A DNA stretch of 44,359 nt from Ruminococcaceae bacterium UBA2857 (GCA_002350705.1 DEFH01000060.1:68476-112834), one strand, 5' to 3'; positions 18,199-27,215 are shown, numbered from the stretch's first letter. Notes: generated by a model from the letters alone, not told the origin. Made by a program: numbers and translations.

Positions 18199-18927
18199 AT
18201 GCAAGTGTATTCGCAGACGGATATAGGTCTGATGAGAAGTTCCAATCAGGATTATTGTCTGACAGGCCGGCTGCCTGACGGAGCGGTCTGGGCAGTGGTG
18301 TGTGACGGCATGGGCGGTGCGAATGGCGGCTCAACAGCAAGCCATGTGGCAGCGGATACGATTGCCGGACAAATCAGAGAACTGTATGCCATACCGAAAT
18401 ATCATGATGATTTGGAAAAACTGTTGGACACCGCTGTAGCGATAGCGAATCAGCGTGTGTATGATATGTCATTGAATGTTTTTTCACTGCGAGGCATGGG
18501 AACGACGGTCGTATGTGCAGTGGTGAGACAGGAAACCGTGCATATCCTTCATGCAGGTGACAGCCGTGCGTATCTCTATACCGAAGGGATACTGAGACAG
18601 CTTACCAAAGATCATTCTGTGGTGCAGGAGCTTGTGGACAGAGGCGAAATTACACCCGAACAGGCGGATAATCACCCCCATAAGCATATTATTACGAGAG
18701 CATTGGGCACAAAAGAAAATCTGCAAACAGATTATACCGGTGCGGTATTTCACAAGAATGACATATTGTTGATGTGTACAGATGGACTTTCCAACTGTGT
18801 GCCGGAAGACAGTCTGATTGAATTTCTCAGGACAAGCCCGTGCAGTGAACTGACCGGCAGACTGATCGAAAAAGCCAAGGAAATGGGCGGAAGTGATAAT
18901 ATCACCGTGGCAGTCATAGAGGGCTGA
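18199..18927 (+). CDS. prpC: PP2C-type Ser/Thr phosphatase
   Basis: A 242-residue metal-dependent phosphatase. Conserved PP2C motifs: DIGLMRSSNQD, VVCDGMGGANGG, LRGMGTTVV, HAGDSRAYL, DHSVVQELVDRGEI, and the C-terminal CTDGL and GGSDNITV metal-ligand segments. It reverses phosphorylation by the PASTA kinase encoded next. The start at 18199 follows GGAGG; it lies four bases after rlmN, as in Bacillus. Confidence 0.96.
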   Translation: MQVYSQTDIGLMRSSNQDYCLTGRLPDGAVWAVVCDGMGGANGGSTASHVAADTIAGQIRELYAIPKYHDDLEKLLDTAVAIANQRVYDMSLNVFSLRGMGTTVVCAVVRQETVHILHAGDSRAYLYTEGILRQLTKDHSVVQELVDRGEITPEQADNHPHKHIITRALGTKENLQTDYTGAVFHKNDILLMCTDGLSNCVPEDSLIEFLRTSPCSELTGRLIEKAKEMGGSDNITVAVIEG

Positions 18928-18947
18928 AAATGAAAGGAGTTTGATTT

Positions 18948-21269
18948 ATGGATAAATATACAGGCAAAAGGCTTGATGGTCGCTATGAAATACAGGAGCT
19001 GATAGGTGTCGGCGGTATGGCGATGGTCTATAAGGCATACGACAGTATTGATGATAAAACGGTTGCCATAAAAATTCTGAAAGATGAGTTTCTTGGCAAC
19101 GAGGAATTCATCAGACGCTTTAAGAATGAATCCAAGGCAATCGCTGTGCTTTCCCATCCGAATATTGTGAAAGTGTATGATGTCAGCTTCGGTGACAGAA
19201 TACAGTATATCGTAATGGAGTACATAGACGGGATTACGCTGAAAGAGTATATTGGACAGCAGAAGGTGATTCCGTGGAAAGAAGCCGTACATTTTACGGT
19301 GCAAATTCTACAGGCACTCCAGCATGCCCACGAAAAAGGAATTGTTCACAGAGATGTCAAACCCCAGAATATCATGCTGTTGCAGGACGGTACGATCAAG
19401 GTGACGGATTTCGGTATTGCCAGATTCTCCAATAACGAGACACGTACCATGACAAGCAAAACCATCGGTTCTGTGCATTATATTGCTCCCGAACAGGCAC
19501 GAGGCGGTGCAACAGACGGGAAAGCGGATATTTATTCCGTAGGTGTGATGCTGTATGAAATGCTCACAGGTCAGCTTCCGTTTGAGGCGGACAATGCCGT
19601 ATCGGTTGCCATCATGCAAATGCAGAATGAACCTAAGCCCCTGCATGAACTGAATGACCGGATTCCCGAAGGCATTGAGGAAATTACCCTGAGAGCCATG
19701 CGGAAAGAACCGAAACAGCGTTTTGCGAATGCAGGAGAAATGCTGGAAGCGATTGAAACATTCCGTCGTGATCCGTCCGTGAAGTTTCACTATACCTATT
19801 ATGTCGATCAGGCACCCACCAGAGAAGTAGAACCTATCAGCAGTGTAAAGCTGGCATCTTCTGCCGATACGATTTATGAAGATGATTTTGATTCGGAAGA
19901 GGATGAACGTTCATCCCGGCGTTCCAAAACCGCTGTGAAATGGATTACACTGAGTGTCACCCTGTTGGTATTGGTGATGCTGATTGTGTTCATTATCAAT
20001 CTGGCACAGAGCTTTGCCCGTAACAGTGATGTCAGAAGTGTGGATGTTCCGAGCCTTGTCGGTCAGATGTATGATGATGTCATCAAGGACAAGAATTATA
20101 AATTCAATTTTGAAATCAATGCCCAATATGATGCCACGAAGCCTGTTAATATGATTCTGAAACAGGATCCCGAAGCAAGCTCCAAGCAGATTAAGGAAAC
20201 GGCTACCATTAAGCTGACGATTAACAGTAAGAGTACCAAAGCGGAAGTTCCGAAGGTAAAGAACTATCTGGAACAGGAAGCGATTGATAAGCTTGGCGAT
20301 AAATACTTTACCTGTGAAATCAAGCGTGTCAACAGTTCAGATGTGGCAAAGGGCTATGTCGTCAACTGCTCTCCGCAGGAGGGAACAGAACAGACCATTG
20401 GTACGGTTATTACATTGATTGTCAGTGACGGGCCTGCTCCCACACAGGTAACAGTGCCTGATGTAGTGGGAATGAGCTATGAATCCGCTAAGGCTGAGTT
20501 GGAAAGTGCCGGCTTTACAACACAGAAATCAACCGTAGCCAGTGCCGTCACAGCCAATCAGGTGATTCTGACAGATCCGCTTGCCGGCAACAAGCTGACA
20601 AAGGGTTCTTTGATTACCATACAGGTCAGCGACGGCAGCAAAATTATCAGAGGTATGGAGCAGTCGATTGATCTTCCGCTGGATGAGTATGCCGAAATTA
20701 AAGTGACGATCTATGTGGATGCCGTCAAGGCAGAGGAAGTATCAGGCGTACCTGCCCACGGCTTCAAGAAGAGCATTTACCTTGAGCCTGACGGAGCAAA
20801 GAACAATCAAAAAACCGTGGTTGTTATGATTGATGGTGTAAGATATGAGGCCTTTACCTTTGACTTCAAGAATCAGACGGTGACAAGAGATTATCTGAAC
20901 ACGGATTACAATGTAAAACAGGGTTCTGATCCTCTTGGCAATGAAAAGGACAATGCCGTATATACGATTGAGACTTATATCGGTGATACATCCATTTATT
21001 ATGAGTCTGATCAGGAGACAATACGTAGTGTGATCAATGAGTTCCGTTCAGATATTTATAACGCAACCAGTCTTGACGAGATTTATTCTCTGCGTGATGA
21101 GGCACTCTCTCAGCTTGACACATTTGAGCCAATGCCGGAGCCGGAGCCGGAACCCTCAGAAGAAGAATCTTCCGAGGAAGAGCCGGAGCCGGTTCAGGTT
21201 CCGGAACCGGAGCCGGAGCCTGTTCCGGAACCTGAACCGGAAGTTTCCGAAGAGGTATCCAATGAATAA
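18948..21269 (+). CDS. prkC: PASTA domain Ser/Thr protein kinase
   Basis: A 773-residue receptor kinase. The kinase domain (1-275) has the Gly loop, Lys42, catalytic HRDVKPQN (Asp136) and DFG (Asp154). A membrane segment spans 332-353. Outside lie three PASTA repeats (about 366-428, 430-498, 502-567) that bind muropeptides in homologues, a beta-rich region (about 570-680), a helical motif at 689-726 and a Glu/Pro-rich tail from 727. The helical motif resembles the repeats in the sortase at 27893-30424. The tail after PASTA repeats is longer than in Bacillus PrkC (about 650 residues). Expected to sense cell-wall fragments and growth state, with the phosphatase upstream. Confidence 0.95.
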   Translation: MDKYTGKRLDGRYEIQELIGVGGMAMVYKAYDSIDDKTVAIKILKDEFLGNEEFIRRFKNESKAIAVLSHPNIVKVYDVSFGDRIQYIVMEYIDGITLKEYIGQQKVIPWKEAVHFTVQILQALQHAHEKGIVHRDVKPQNIMLLQDGTIKVTDFGIARFSNNETRTMTSKTIGSVHYIAPEQARGGATDGKADIYSVGVMLYEMLTGQLPFEADNAVSVAIMQMQNEPKPLHELNDRIPEGIEEITLRAMRKEPKQRFANAGEMLEAIETFRRDPSVKFHYTYYVDQAPTREVEPISSVKLASSADTIYEDDFDSEEDERSSRRSKTAVKWITLSVTLLVLVMLIVFIINLAQSFARNSDVRSVDVPSLVGQMYDDVIKDKNYKFNFEINAQYDATKPVNMILKQDPEASSKQIKETATIKLTINSKSTKAEVPKVKNYLEQEAIDKLGDKYFTCEIKRVNSSDVAKGYVVNCSPQEGTEQTIGTVITLIVSDGPAPTQVTVPDVVGMSYESAKAELESAGFTTQKSTVASAVTANQVILTDPLAGNKLTKGSLITIQVSDGSKIIRGMEQSIDLPLDEYAEIKVTIYVDAVKAEEVSGVPAHGFKKSIYLEPDGAKNNQKTVVVMIDGVRYEAFTFDFKNQTVTRDYLNTDYNVKQGSDPLGNEKDNAVYTIETYIGDTSIYYESDQETIRSVINEFRSDIYNATSLDEIYSLRDEALSQLDTFEPMPEPEPEPSEEESSEEEPEPVQVPEPEPEPVPEPEPEVSEEVSNE

Positions 21270-22143
21270 AATTTTAACAGGATTCATTGTTAAGGCTATC
21301 AGCGGTTTCTACTATGTTGAAACCGCTGAAATGCTGTATGAATGTAAAGCAAGGGGAGCTTTTCGCAAAAAGGGTATGAGTCCGTGTACAGGAGATAAAG
21401 TCAATATCAGTGTGTCAGAAGACGGAAAGGGAACGGTAGAGGAAATACTTCCTCGAAAGAATCACCTTGTCAGACCGCCTCTGTCTAATCTGGACAGGCT
21501 GTTTATTGTATCGTCAGTGGCGGAACCGTCACCCAATACGCTGATCATTGACAAAATTACGGCTGTTGCAGTCAGCAAGGGAATTGAACCTGTGATTGTT
21601 TTTACCAAAGCCGATTTGGGAGACTGTACAGAACTGATGGAAATATATAAAAAATCCGGTATTACGGTACTGAGTTTCAGTATCACGACAGGCGAGGGCA
21701 AAGAGAAAATACTGTCTTTGCTGGAGGGGAAAATCTCTGCTTTTACAGGCAACACGGGTGTCGGCAAGTCGTCCCTGTTGAATTGCCTGTTTCCGGAGCT
21801 TGCCATTGCGACAGGCGAAATCAGCAAAAAGCTGGGCAGAGGCAGACATACAACCCGTCACAGTGAACTGTATGCAGTGCATGGAGGCTATGTGGCAGAT
21901 ACACCGGGATTTTCCACGGTGGATATTGAACGCTATGAAGTGGTGGAACAGGAAAAGATACCATATTGTTTTCCGGAATTTGCGGATTATCTGGACGAGT
22001 GTCAGTTTACAAGCTGTTCCCACACGGTAGAAAAGGGCTGTGCAGTGCTTCGGGCACTGTCGGAAGGTGTGATTGCCCCGTCACGCCATGAAAGCTATAA
22101 AGCCATGTACAACGAAGTGAAAGCCATTCCGAAATGGCGTTGA
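21262..22143 (+). CDS. rsgA: Ribosome small-subunit GTPase RsgA
   Basis: A 293-residue circularly permuted GTPase that matures the 30S subunit. An N-terminal OB-fold is followed by G4 (TKADL), then G1 (GNTGVGKSSLLN) and G3 (DTPGFS), and a C-terminal zinc motif with Cys-Cys-His-Cys (CQFTSCSHTVEKGCAV). The ATG at 21262 overlaps the prkC stop by eight bases; the longer frame from 21037 is an artefact inside prkC. It is the last gene of the operon. In Bacillus rpe follows; here a terminator does. Confidence 0.95.
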   Translation: MNKILTGFIVKAISGFYYVETAEMLYECKARGAFRKKGMSPCTGDKVNISVSEDGKGTVEEILPRKNHLVRPPLSNLDRLFIVSSVAEPSPNTLIIDKITAVAVSKGIEPVIVFTKADLGDCTELMEIYKKSGITVLSFSITTGEGKEKILSLLEGKISAFTGNTGVGKSSLLNCLFPELAIATGEISKKLGRGRHTTRHSELYAVHGGYVADTPGFSTVDIERYEVVEQEKIPYCFPEFADYLDECQFTSCSHTVEKGCAVLRALSEGVIAPSRHESYKAMYNEVKAIPKWR

Positions 22144-22148
22144 ATCGG

Positions 22149-22190
22149 TGAGAAGCAGAGAAAATCAAAATTTCCTGCTTCTCATTTTTG
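22149..22190 (+). terminator. Terminator of the yicC-rsgA operon
   Basis: A 10-bp stem TGAGAAGCAG/CTGCTTCTCA (22149-22158 with 22175-22184) followed by TTTTTG. Confidence 0.85.
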
Positions 22191-22193
22191 TTA

Positions 22194-22222
22194 TTGAAAA
22201 AACAGGCGGTATGGCATATAAT
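22194..22222 (+). promoter_or_regulatory. Sigma-A promoter of thiN
   Basis: TTGAAA (22194-22199), a 17-bp spacer and TATAAT (22217-22222), just after the rsgA terminator. It uncouples thiN from the operon. Confidence 0.85.
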
Positions 22223-22263
22223 AAAAAAGACGAATCATTTTTTGATGAAAGGAGCGGCGGAAA

Positions 22264-22893
22264 GTGTCAAAAAGATGTGTGATTATCGGAGCATCGCCTG
22301 AATGTGATGCGGTAACGGTGGCGGAGCAGGTCGGCAAAGAAGATTTTGTAGTATGTGCAGACGGCGGCTATGTGTATGCTGTGCAGGCAGGCATACAGCC
22401 TGATTTGATTGTGGGAGATTTCGATTCCTCAGTGTTTCCGGAAAATATGGAATGTGAGACAGTGGTTTTGCCTGTAAGGAAAGATGATACCGATGTGATG
22501 TACTGTGTCAGGGAGTGCGTGAAAAGAGGTTGCAGTGAAGTGATACTTTTGGGCGTGACAGGAGGTCGCTGTGACCATACATACGCCAATTATTGTATTT
22601 TGCTGTACCTTGCCCGGAGGCATATCCGGGCGAAAATCATTGATAGTGAAAATGAAATTTTTGTACTGTGCCCTGCGGAATCGGCACGCATAGAGGGAAT
22701 GTACGGACATACTTTTTCGATATTTCCGTTCGGGTGCGGGAAATGCACTGTCACGCTGAAGGGCTTTGAGTACAGTCTGGAAAAAGGTGTTCTGAATACA
22801 GAGTTTCCATTGGGAGTCAGTAATGTGATTCAGTATTTTAATGCAGAAATCACAGTGCATGACGGCAGTGCCCTGTGTATTCTGAACAAATAA
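22264..22893 (+). CDS. thiN: Thiamine diphosphokinase
   Basis: A 209-residue enzyme that converts thiamine to thiamine diphosphate. Motifs: VCADGGYVYAVQAGIQPDLIVGDFDS, KDDTDVMYCVRECVKRG and LGVTGGRCDHTYANYCIL, all typical of the catalytic domain; the C-terminal beta domain ends in VHDGSALCI. The start is a GTG at 22264 behind AAAGGAGCGG. In Bacillus thiN also follows rsgA-rpe. Confidence 0.94.
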   Translation: MSKRCVIIGASPECDAVTVAEQVGKEDFVVCADGGYVYAVQAGIQPDLIVGDFDSSVFPENMECETVVLPVRKDDTDVMYCVRECVKRGCSEVILLGVTGGRCDHTYANYCILLYLARRHIRAKIIDSENEIFVLCPAESARIEGMYGHTFSIFPFGCGKCTVTLKGFEYSLEKGVLNTEFPLGVSNVIQYFNAEITVHDGSALCILNK

Positions 22894-22899
22894 AAAAAT

Positions 22900-22943
22900 C
22901 GTTCCGTAAAATGTCTGACGCTTTACGGAACGGTTATTTTTTT
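22900..22943. terminator. Bidirectional terminator between thiN and MutS-like gene
   Basis: A perfect 11-bp stem (22900-22910 with 22922-22932). It has a T tract on the plus side and a matching A run on the other flank, so it can stop both convergent transcripts. Confidence 0.9.
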
Positions 22944-24558
22944 AGTGTTTGATTTTGTCAGCAAGCTGATTGAACGTAACACCGTATTTTTTGGCGATAT
23001 CCTGTGCATAGCTGACACCCTCGGGAGGTGCAATGAATATTTTATAGGAACGCTGTCCATCGTGGATTCCCGTGATAAGACTGGCGACCTTGCTGTCCCC
23101 TTCGATTTGCGTATTGACTTCATCCAGCGTCATGGCAAGCTCATGCATATGGGTATTGAAAATGGTTCTTGCTCCTAAGTAACGTAAGGCTCTAACGACG
23201 TCTTTGGCGATATACAAGCCCTCTGCAAAGGAAGTTGTTGCCAGTGATTCGTTGAACAACAGCAGGCTTTCATTGGTAGCCTGTGCGAATATTTCGCTCA
23301 TACGTTTGGATTCCTCTCCGAGACGACCAAGATTGACGGTCTTGTTTTCGTCGGCAGGAAAATGGGTATAGATATTGTCAACAGGGCTTAACGTCACGCT
23401 TTCACAGGGGGTATAGATACCGCTTTGTGCCATCAGGAATACCAGACCGACGGCCTGTGTGAGGGTGGTTTTGCCGCCTCTGTTGGGACCTGTCATAATA
23501 TAAATGCGGTGTTCTTCGTTGAATTCAAGGTCATTGCGGATAATTTCGAGATTTTTGCCGTCAACATTCTGTATGGCAAGTTTAAAGTTATAAAGCCCCT
23601 TTGCATACATTTCACGGTTGACGGTTTCCGTAATTTCAGGCTTGCACATGGGAATACCGAGAGCCTGTACCTTTTCGATATAGTCAGCCCATCTGGTATA
23701 GAAAATAAATTCGGGAATGAGTTTTGTCAGACTGTAACCGCTGACATTGGTATATTTGGAGAGGGTATTTTTCAGACGTTTGACGGTAGTGCCCAGCATT
23801 TCCGTCATGACTCTGCTGAGAGTGGACATCAGAGGAGAGTCACCGGCTGTTTGTCCGACAGAATGAATTTTAGCCATGCCGTCAAAGCCTGCTCCGTGAG
23901 TAATTTCGTTTTTGGTGGCGGTGAAGCCAAGGAATTTATTGAGCAAACTCGGTCTTGTAAAGGGCGTGTCGTTGATGGAAACGATGCCGACTTCCACAGG
24001 ACGCATGAGACTGTCGAGATTGACACCGACGGAAACGCTTTTGACTTGGCTTACATCGTCCACAAGTCCTTTAATATCTTCTTTGAGATATTCAAAGCCG
24101 CTTTCCTGATAAACAGAGCTGACATAATCTTTCAGTTGTTTGAGACCTTCGGATTTGATGTCGTGTTCGCTGAGAGACTGGTTAATGCCGGAAATGCAGT
24201 TGACATAGACATCCAGCTCATGCAAACGGTTGATCAACTGCCAGATAGGAGCGGCAGTACCGTCTTTGAGAGATTTTTCGAGTTCTTTGAGAAAGTCCAG
24301 TTCCTGGAGAAGTTCATTGATATGTTCCCTGAGTTTGGGAAAGTGGATAATATCATCAAAGATATCACGTCTGTATTTGATGACTTCGGGATTTTTTTCC
24401 ACTTTGATCATAATATTTTTGATAACGTTCTGTTCATAGACCACTTCGCTCAGTCTTTCACACAGAAACTCAACAGACAAATCATTGATAGCCTCATCGC
24501 CAAGGGTTTGATAATCGGGTTTGATCCCCTGCGGATATAATAAACTAAATTCCTGCAT
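22942..24558 (-). CDS. MutS-family ATPase paralogue with altered Walker B
   Basis: A 538-residue protein with a helical lever/clamp region and a C-terminal MutS ATPase domain. Walker A is GPNRGGKTT (residues 357-365; canonical MutS has GPNMGGKST). The Walker B segment reads LLLFNESLATTS where MutS has a DE pair, so the Asp is replaced by Asn436 while Glu437 remains. The THMHEL segment matches the MutS THYHEL motif. There is no N-terminal mismatch-reading domain and no Smr domain, so it is neither MutS1 nor MutS2. The start follows GAGGTG, ten bases after the serine hydrolase gene, which implies co-transcription. Role unknown; mismatch repair should not be assumed. Confidence 0.8.
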   Translation of the reverse strand: MQEFSLLYPQGIKPDYQTLGDEAINDLSVEFLCERLSEVVYEQNVIKNIMIKVEKNPEVIKYRRDIFDDIIHFPKLREHINELLQELDFLKELEKSLKDGTAAPIWQLINRLHELDVYVNCISGINQSLSEHDIKSEGLKQLKDYVSSVYQESGFEYLKEDIKGLVDDVSQVKSVSVGVNLDSLMRPVEVGIVSINDTPFTRPSLLNKFLGFTATKNEITHGAGFDGMAKIHSVGQTAGDSPLMSTLSRVMTEMLGTTVKRLKNTLSKYTNVSGYSLTKLIPEFIFYTRWADYIEKVQALGIPMCKPEITETVNREMYAKGLYNFKLAIQNVDGKNLEIIRNDLEFNEEHRIYIMTGPNRGGKTTLTQAVGLVFLMAQSGIYTPCESVTLSPVDNIYTHFPADENKTVNLGRLGEESKRMSEIFAQATNESLLLFNESLATTSFAEGLYIAKDVVRALRYLGARTIFNTHMHELAMTLDEVNTQIEGDSKVASLITGIHDGQRSYKIFIAPPEGVSYAQDIAKKYGVTFNQLADKIKH

Positions 24559-24568
24559 TTTTCACACC

Positions 24569-25708
24569 TCATTCATTTTCACATAATTCATATCGTATCT
24601 GATTCATGAAAGTTATCAGTTTGGCGGATGCCTCATTGCTCAGAAGAATCACACTGTATTTGTTTTTGGGGGAAGTATAGACAGCGGCTGTATAGGACGG
24701 AAGATTACCGCCATGATAAATGCCGTCACTTTTTATCATGAGACCGTAGCCGTATTCCTCAGAATCATTGTCTCCGGAATAGTTGGTTGTCATAGCCTGA
24801 ATGGAGTCGTCACTGAAAATGGAACCGCCTTCAAAGGTTTTCAGCCATTTCAGCAGATCTTCTGCATTGGAAAGAATATCTCCTGCCCCGAAACTCATTG
24901 CGGGGAGGTTGAAATAGTCTTGTACAGAGGATGTTGGCTGAGCGATAACGGTATTTTGGAGCTCATAGCTGTCATAAAAGCCAGTAGCGGTCATATGCAG
25001 AGGTTTGAAAATATTTTCTGTCAGATATTCTTCATAAGTCATGCCGGACACCTGTCGGATAATGTCTGCAAGCAAAAAATAATTGCTGTTGGAATATTTA
25101 TATTTTTCATCGGGAGTAAAATTCAATTCCTGCTGAAAAACCAAGTCCATAATAGCCGCTTTATTTTGTTCTGCATTGTCTGTCAAGCGGTGTTGGATAT
25201 CGTCTTCGGTTTGTGCGTACATAATCAGGTCGGTATAATTTTTAATGCCGGAACGCATACACAGAAGATGATGGAGAGTGATTTCTTTGGCGTAACGGTA
25301 ATCGGGGAAATATTTGTCAAGGGTATCATTGACGGAAAGTTTGCCCTGTTCCTGTAAGAGCATAACAGCACCTGCGGTAAACTGTTTGGTGACAGAGGCA
25401 ATTCTGAAAACCGTTTTGGAGTCAAAGAGCTGACCGTCATCTTTGGGATTGAAACTTTTGTCATAGATTACTTCACCGTTTTTTACAGCAAAGGCAACAC
25501 CTAAAAAATGTTCATTTTCAAGCATATTGTCAATTTTCTGTTCAGGGGATTCCTCAGAGGTTTCAACAGAAGAATCCGCAAAGGATTCCTGCGAACTTTC
25601 AATACTTGACTGCGGAGTAATGGAAATCTGTGTTTTTTCGGACTGACAGGAACCAAGAACACCTGTAAGGGCAACAATGGCAAGGGCAGCAAATAAAATC
25701 TTTTTCAT
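24569..25708 (-). CDS. Serine hydrolase lipoprotein, class C beta-lactamase fold
   Basis: A 379-residue predicted lipoprotein: signal peptide with a GSC lipobox, Ser/Glu-rich linker, then a beta-lactamase-type hydrolase. The catalytic SVTK (SxxK), YSN (YxN) and HGG motifs are all present. Members are DD-peptidases or esterases; the presence of all motifs does not by itself mean antibiotic resistance. The ATG at 25708 follows AGGAGAG; an upstream Met at 25732 is less likely. The MutS-like gene follows after ten bases. Confidence 0.88.
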   Translation of the reverse strand: MKKILFAALAIVALTGVLGSCQSEKTQISITPQSSIESSQESFADSSVETSEESPEQKIDNMLENEHFLGVAFAVKNGEVIYDKSFNPKDDGQLFDSKTVFRIASVTKQFTAGAVMLLQEQGKLSVNDTLDKYFPDYRYAKEITLHHLLCMRSGIKNYTDLIMYAQTEDDIQHRLTDNAEQNKAAIMDLVFQQELNFTPDEKYKYSNSNYFLLADIIRQVSGMTYEEYLTENIFKPLHMTATGFYDSYELQNTVIAQPTSSVQDYFNLPAMSFGAGDILSNAEDLLKWLKTFEGGSIFSDDSIQAMTTNYSGDNDSEEYGYGLMIKSDGIYHGGNLPSYTAAVYTSPKNKYSVILLSNEASAKLITFMNQIRYELCENE

Positions 25709-25747
25709 TTTAAAACTCTCCTGTACAAACATTTTCTCTATGGGGTT

Positions 25748-25776
25748 ATTGTACAGAATAAATGCGGTTCATTCAA
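25748..25776 (-). promoter_or_regulatory. Sigma-A promoter of the serine hydrolase gene
   Basis: On the minus strand TTGAAT (25771-25776), a 17-bp spacer and TACAAT (25748-25753), about 40 bases upstream of the hydrolase start. Confidence 0.75.
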
Positions 25777-25815
25777 ACAATTATTCATACAGAAAATCAA
25801 CTGACGTTTTATGAG

Positions 25816-26643
25816 TTAAAACAAGGGTTTGTTTCTGTTGAACCAGACTCCCCAGTTGATGACTTTTTTGTCACGGATTTCCTTAGCATGGCATAATAAA
25901 GGTATCACAACGGTTTCATTGAAGAAAGTGTATGCTTTGATATTGCCGTTTTCGGTTTCGATAACAGAGCAGTTGGCAAGATTTTTCTCACACAGTTTTT
26001 CCATAAGCTGTTCCGTTTTTTTAATATCCGTTTTTGTTTTGGAGGCGATAAGCGACAGTGCAATAGGTATATTTTGCCTGCTGTACATATAAAAAAGGAT
26101 TTTGAGAATATCCTTGTCTCCAAACAGTGAAAAAGTTTCCGCCAATTCATCAATATTTTCAAAAAATTGTGCATAACCGTTTTTGGGTTCGGGCATGAGA
26201 AAGAAATAACGGCTGTCGGTGTTCATTCTTGCATTGATGATACCTTCATCTATGCAAAGTCTGGAGTAATAGCCGTGTCCCTCATGATCGTTTAAATTTT
26301 CGACGACATCAGAACCGAAACTGTCTTTCACAGAACTGACGCCTGACAAGCCCAGAGATACCGACCATAATATGGAAAATGCTTTTTTAAAACCATTTTC
26401 AGGATGCAATGATGATAATTCATGGGTAATAATATCTTCTGTGGATTCGCTTTTGATTCTTCCGTAAAGTGCATCAATAGACACCCCCAGTGCATCCGCT
26501 ATATTGGGAATAATTTCTGCATCAGGGACACCGCCTCTTTCCCATTTGGAGACAGCCTGTGTTGTCACACCCACCCGTCTGCCAAGTTCTTCTTGTGTCA
26601 TACTTTTTTGGGAGCGAAATTTTTTAATTTGTTCGCCGATCAT
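25816..26643 (-). CDS. XRE-family transcriptional regulator
   Basis: A 275-residue protein. Residues 5-60 form an XRE helix-turn-helix (SMTQEELGRRVGVTTQAVSKWERG). The remainder is unrecognised; residues near 205-250 (KTEQLMEKLCEKNLANC) look like a winged-helix or small effector segment. It has its own promoter, divergent from the small lipoprotein at 26781. Targets are unknown; the neighbouring hydrolase and lipoprotein genes are candidates. Confidence 0.85.
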   Translation of the reverse strand: MIGEQIKKFRSQKSMTQEELGRRVGVTTQAVSKWERGGVPDAEIIPNIADALGVSIDALYGRIKSESTEDIITHELSSLHPENGFKKAFSILWSVSLGLSGVSSVKDSFGSDVVENLNDHEGHGYYSRLCIDEGIINARMNTDSRYFFLMPEPKNGYAQFFENIDELAETFSLFGDKDILKILFYMYSRQNIPIALSLIASKTKTDIKKTEQLMEKLCEKNLANCSVIETENGNIKAYTFFNETVVIPLLCHAKEIRDKKVINWGVWFNRNKPLF

Positions 26644-26669
26644 TTCCCATACACCTGCCTTTGCCTATC

Positions 26670-26698
26670 ATTATAACATTAAATATGTGGATTCTCAA
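26670..26698 (-). promoter_or_regulatory. Sigma-A promoter of the XRE gene
   Basis: On the minus strand TTGAGA (26693-26698), a 17-bp spacer and TATAAT (26670-26675), 27 bases upstream of the start codon. Confidence 0.8.
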
Positions 26699-26719
26699 CA
26701 TTTTTATTAATAATAAGCC

Positions 26720-26748
26720 TTGATTTTTTGTACTTTTCGGGTTACAAT
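26720..26748 (+). promoter_or_regulatory. Sigma-A promoter of the small lipoprotein gene
   Basis: TTGATT (26720-26725), a 17-bp spacer and TACAAT (26743-26748). It is divergent from the XRE promoter, with about 20 bases between the two -35 boxes. Confidence 0.75.
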
Positions 26749-26780
26749 AATGTCAGTGCATTTGAAAGAGGGAATATGAT

Positions 26781-27215
26781 ATGAAAAAAATTTGTTTGAT
26801 GGCAGTTGCGGTTATGTTGCTGTTGGCTATGAGCGGATGTTCGGATTTCGGATATAATCCTACGGGGTATTGGGTATTCACATCCGACGATTTATATGAA
26901 AATGACAAAATGATTGATTCCGTTACCGGTGAAGACAACGATTTTATGGCGAGAATGTTTCTGATTTTTGAAAAGTCGGGAACAGGCTATATGGATGCGG
27001 CAGGATTGAAAACGAACCTGTTTACATACACTTATGAAGGCGATACGGTGACACTGACATTTTTGCCGAATGAATACAATCCGGAGGAAGTAGTATCGGA
27101 ATTTCGTTTTTCACAGGACGGAAAAAAGCTGATTCGTACCAAGATTACACAAGAGCCCGACAGTAACGGAGACATGGCGACTTACAGAGAGGAATATATT
27201 TACAGCCGAGTATAA
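26781..27215 (+). CDS. Small lipoprotein of unknown function
   Basis: A 144-residue predicted lipoprotein: hydrophobic signal and lipobox MSGC (Cys20). The mature part begins GYNPTGYW and alternates short beta strands (TYTYEGDTVTLTF, EFRFSQDGKKLIRT), reminiscent of small lipocalin-like or DUF4923-like barrels; I do not recognise the family. It is transcribed alone from a clear promoter that is divergent from the XRE regulator. Confidence 0.75.
   Translation: MKKICLMAVAVMLLLAMSGCSDFGYNPTGYWVFTSDDLYENDKMIDSVTGEDNDFMARMFLIFEKSGTGYMDAAGLKTNLFTYTYEGDTVTLTFLPNEYNPEEVVSEFRFSQDGKKLIRTKITQEPDSNGDMATYREEYIYSRV

Noticed and set aside
23425..24540. 371-codon plus-strand ORF antisense to the MutS-like gene
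   Set aside because: It is the mirror of a real coding region with good motifs, has no ribosome site and its protein has no recognisable pattern. The same holds for the long antisense frames at 8933-9622, 28196-29119 and 30559-31593.
24569..25708. Antibiotic-resistance beta-lactamase
   Set aside because: SxxK, YxN and HGG motifs are shared by many peptidases and esterases; nothing here points to drug hydrolysis.
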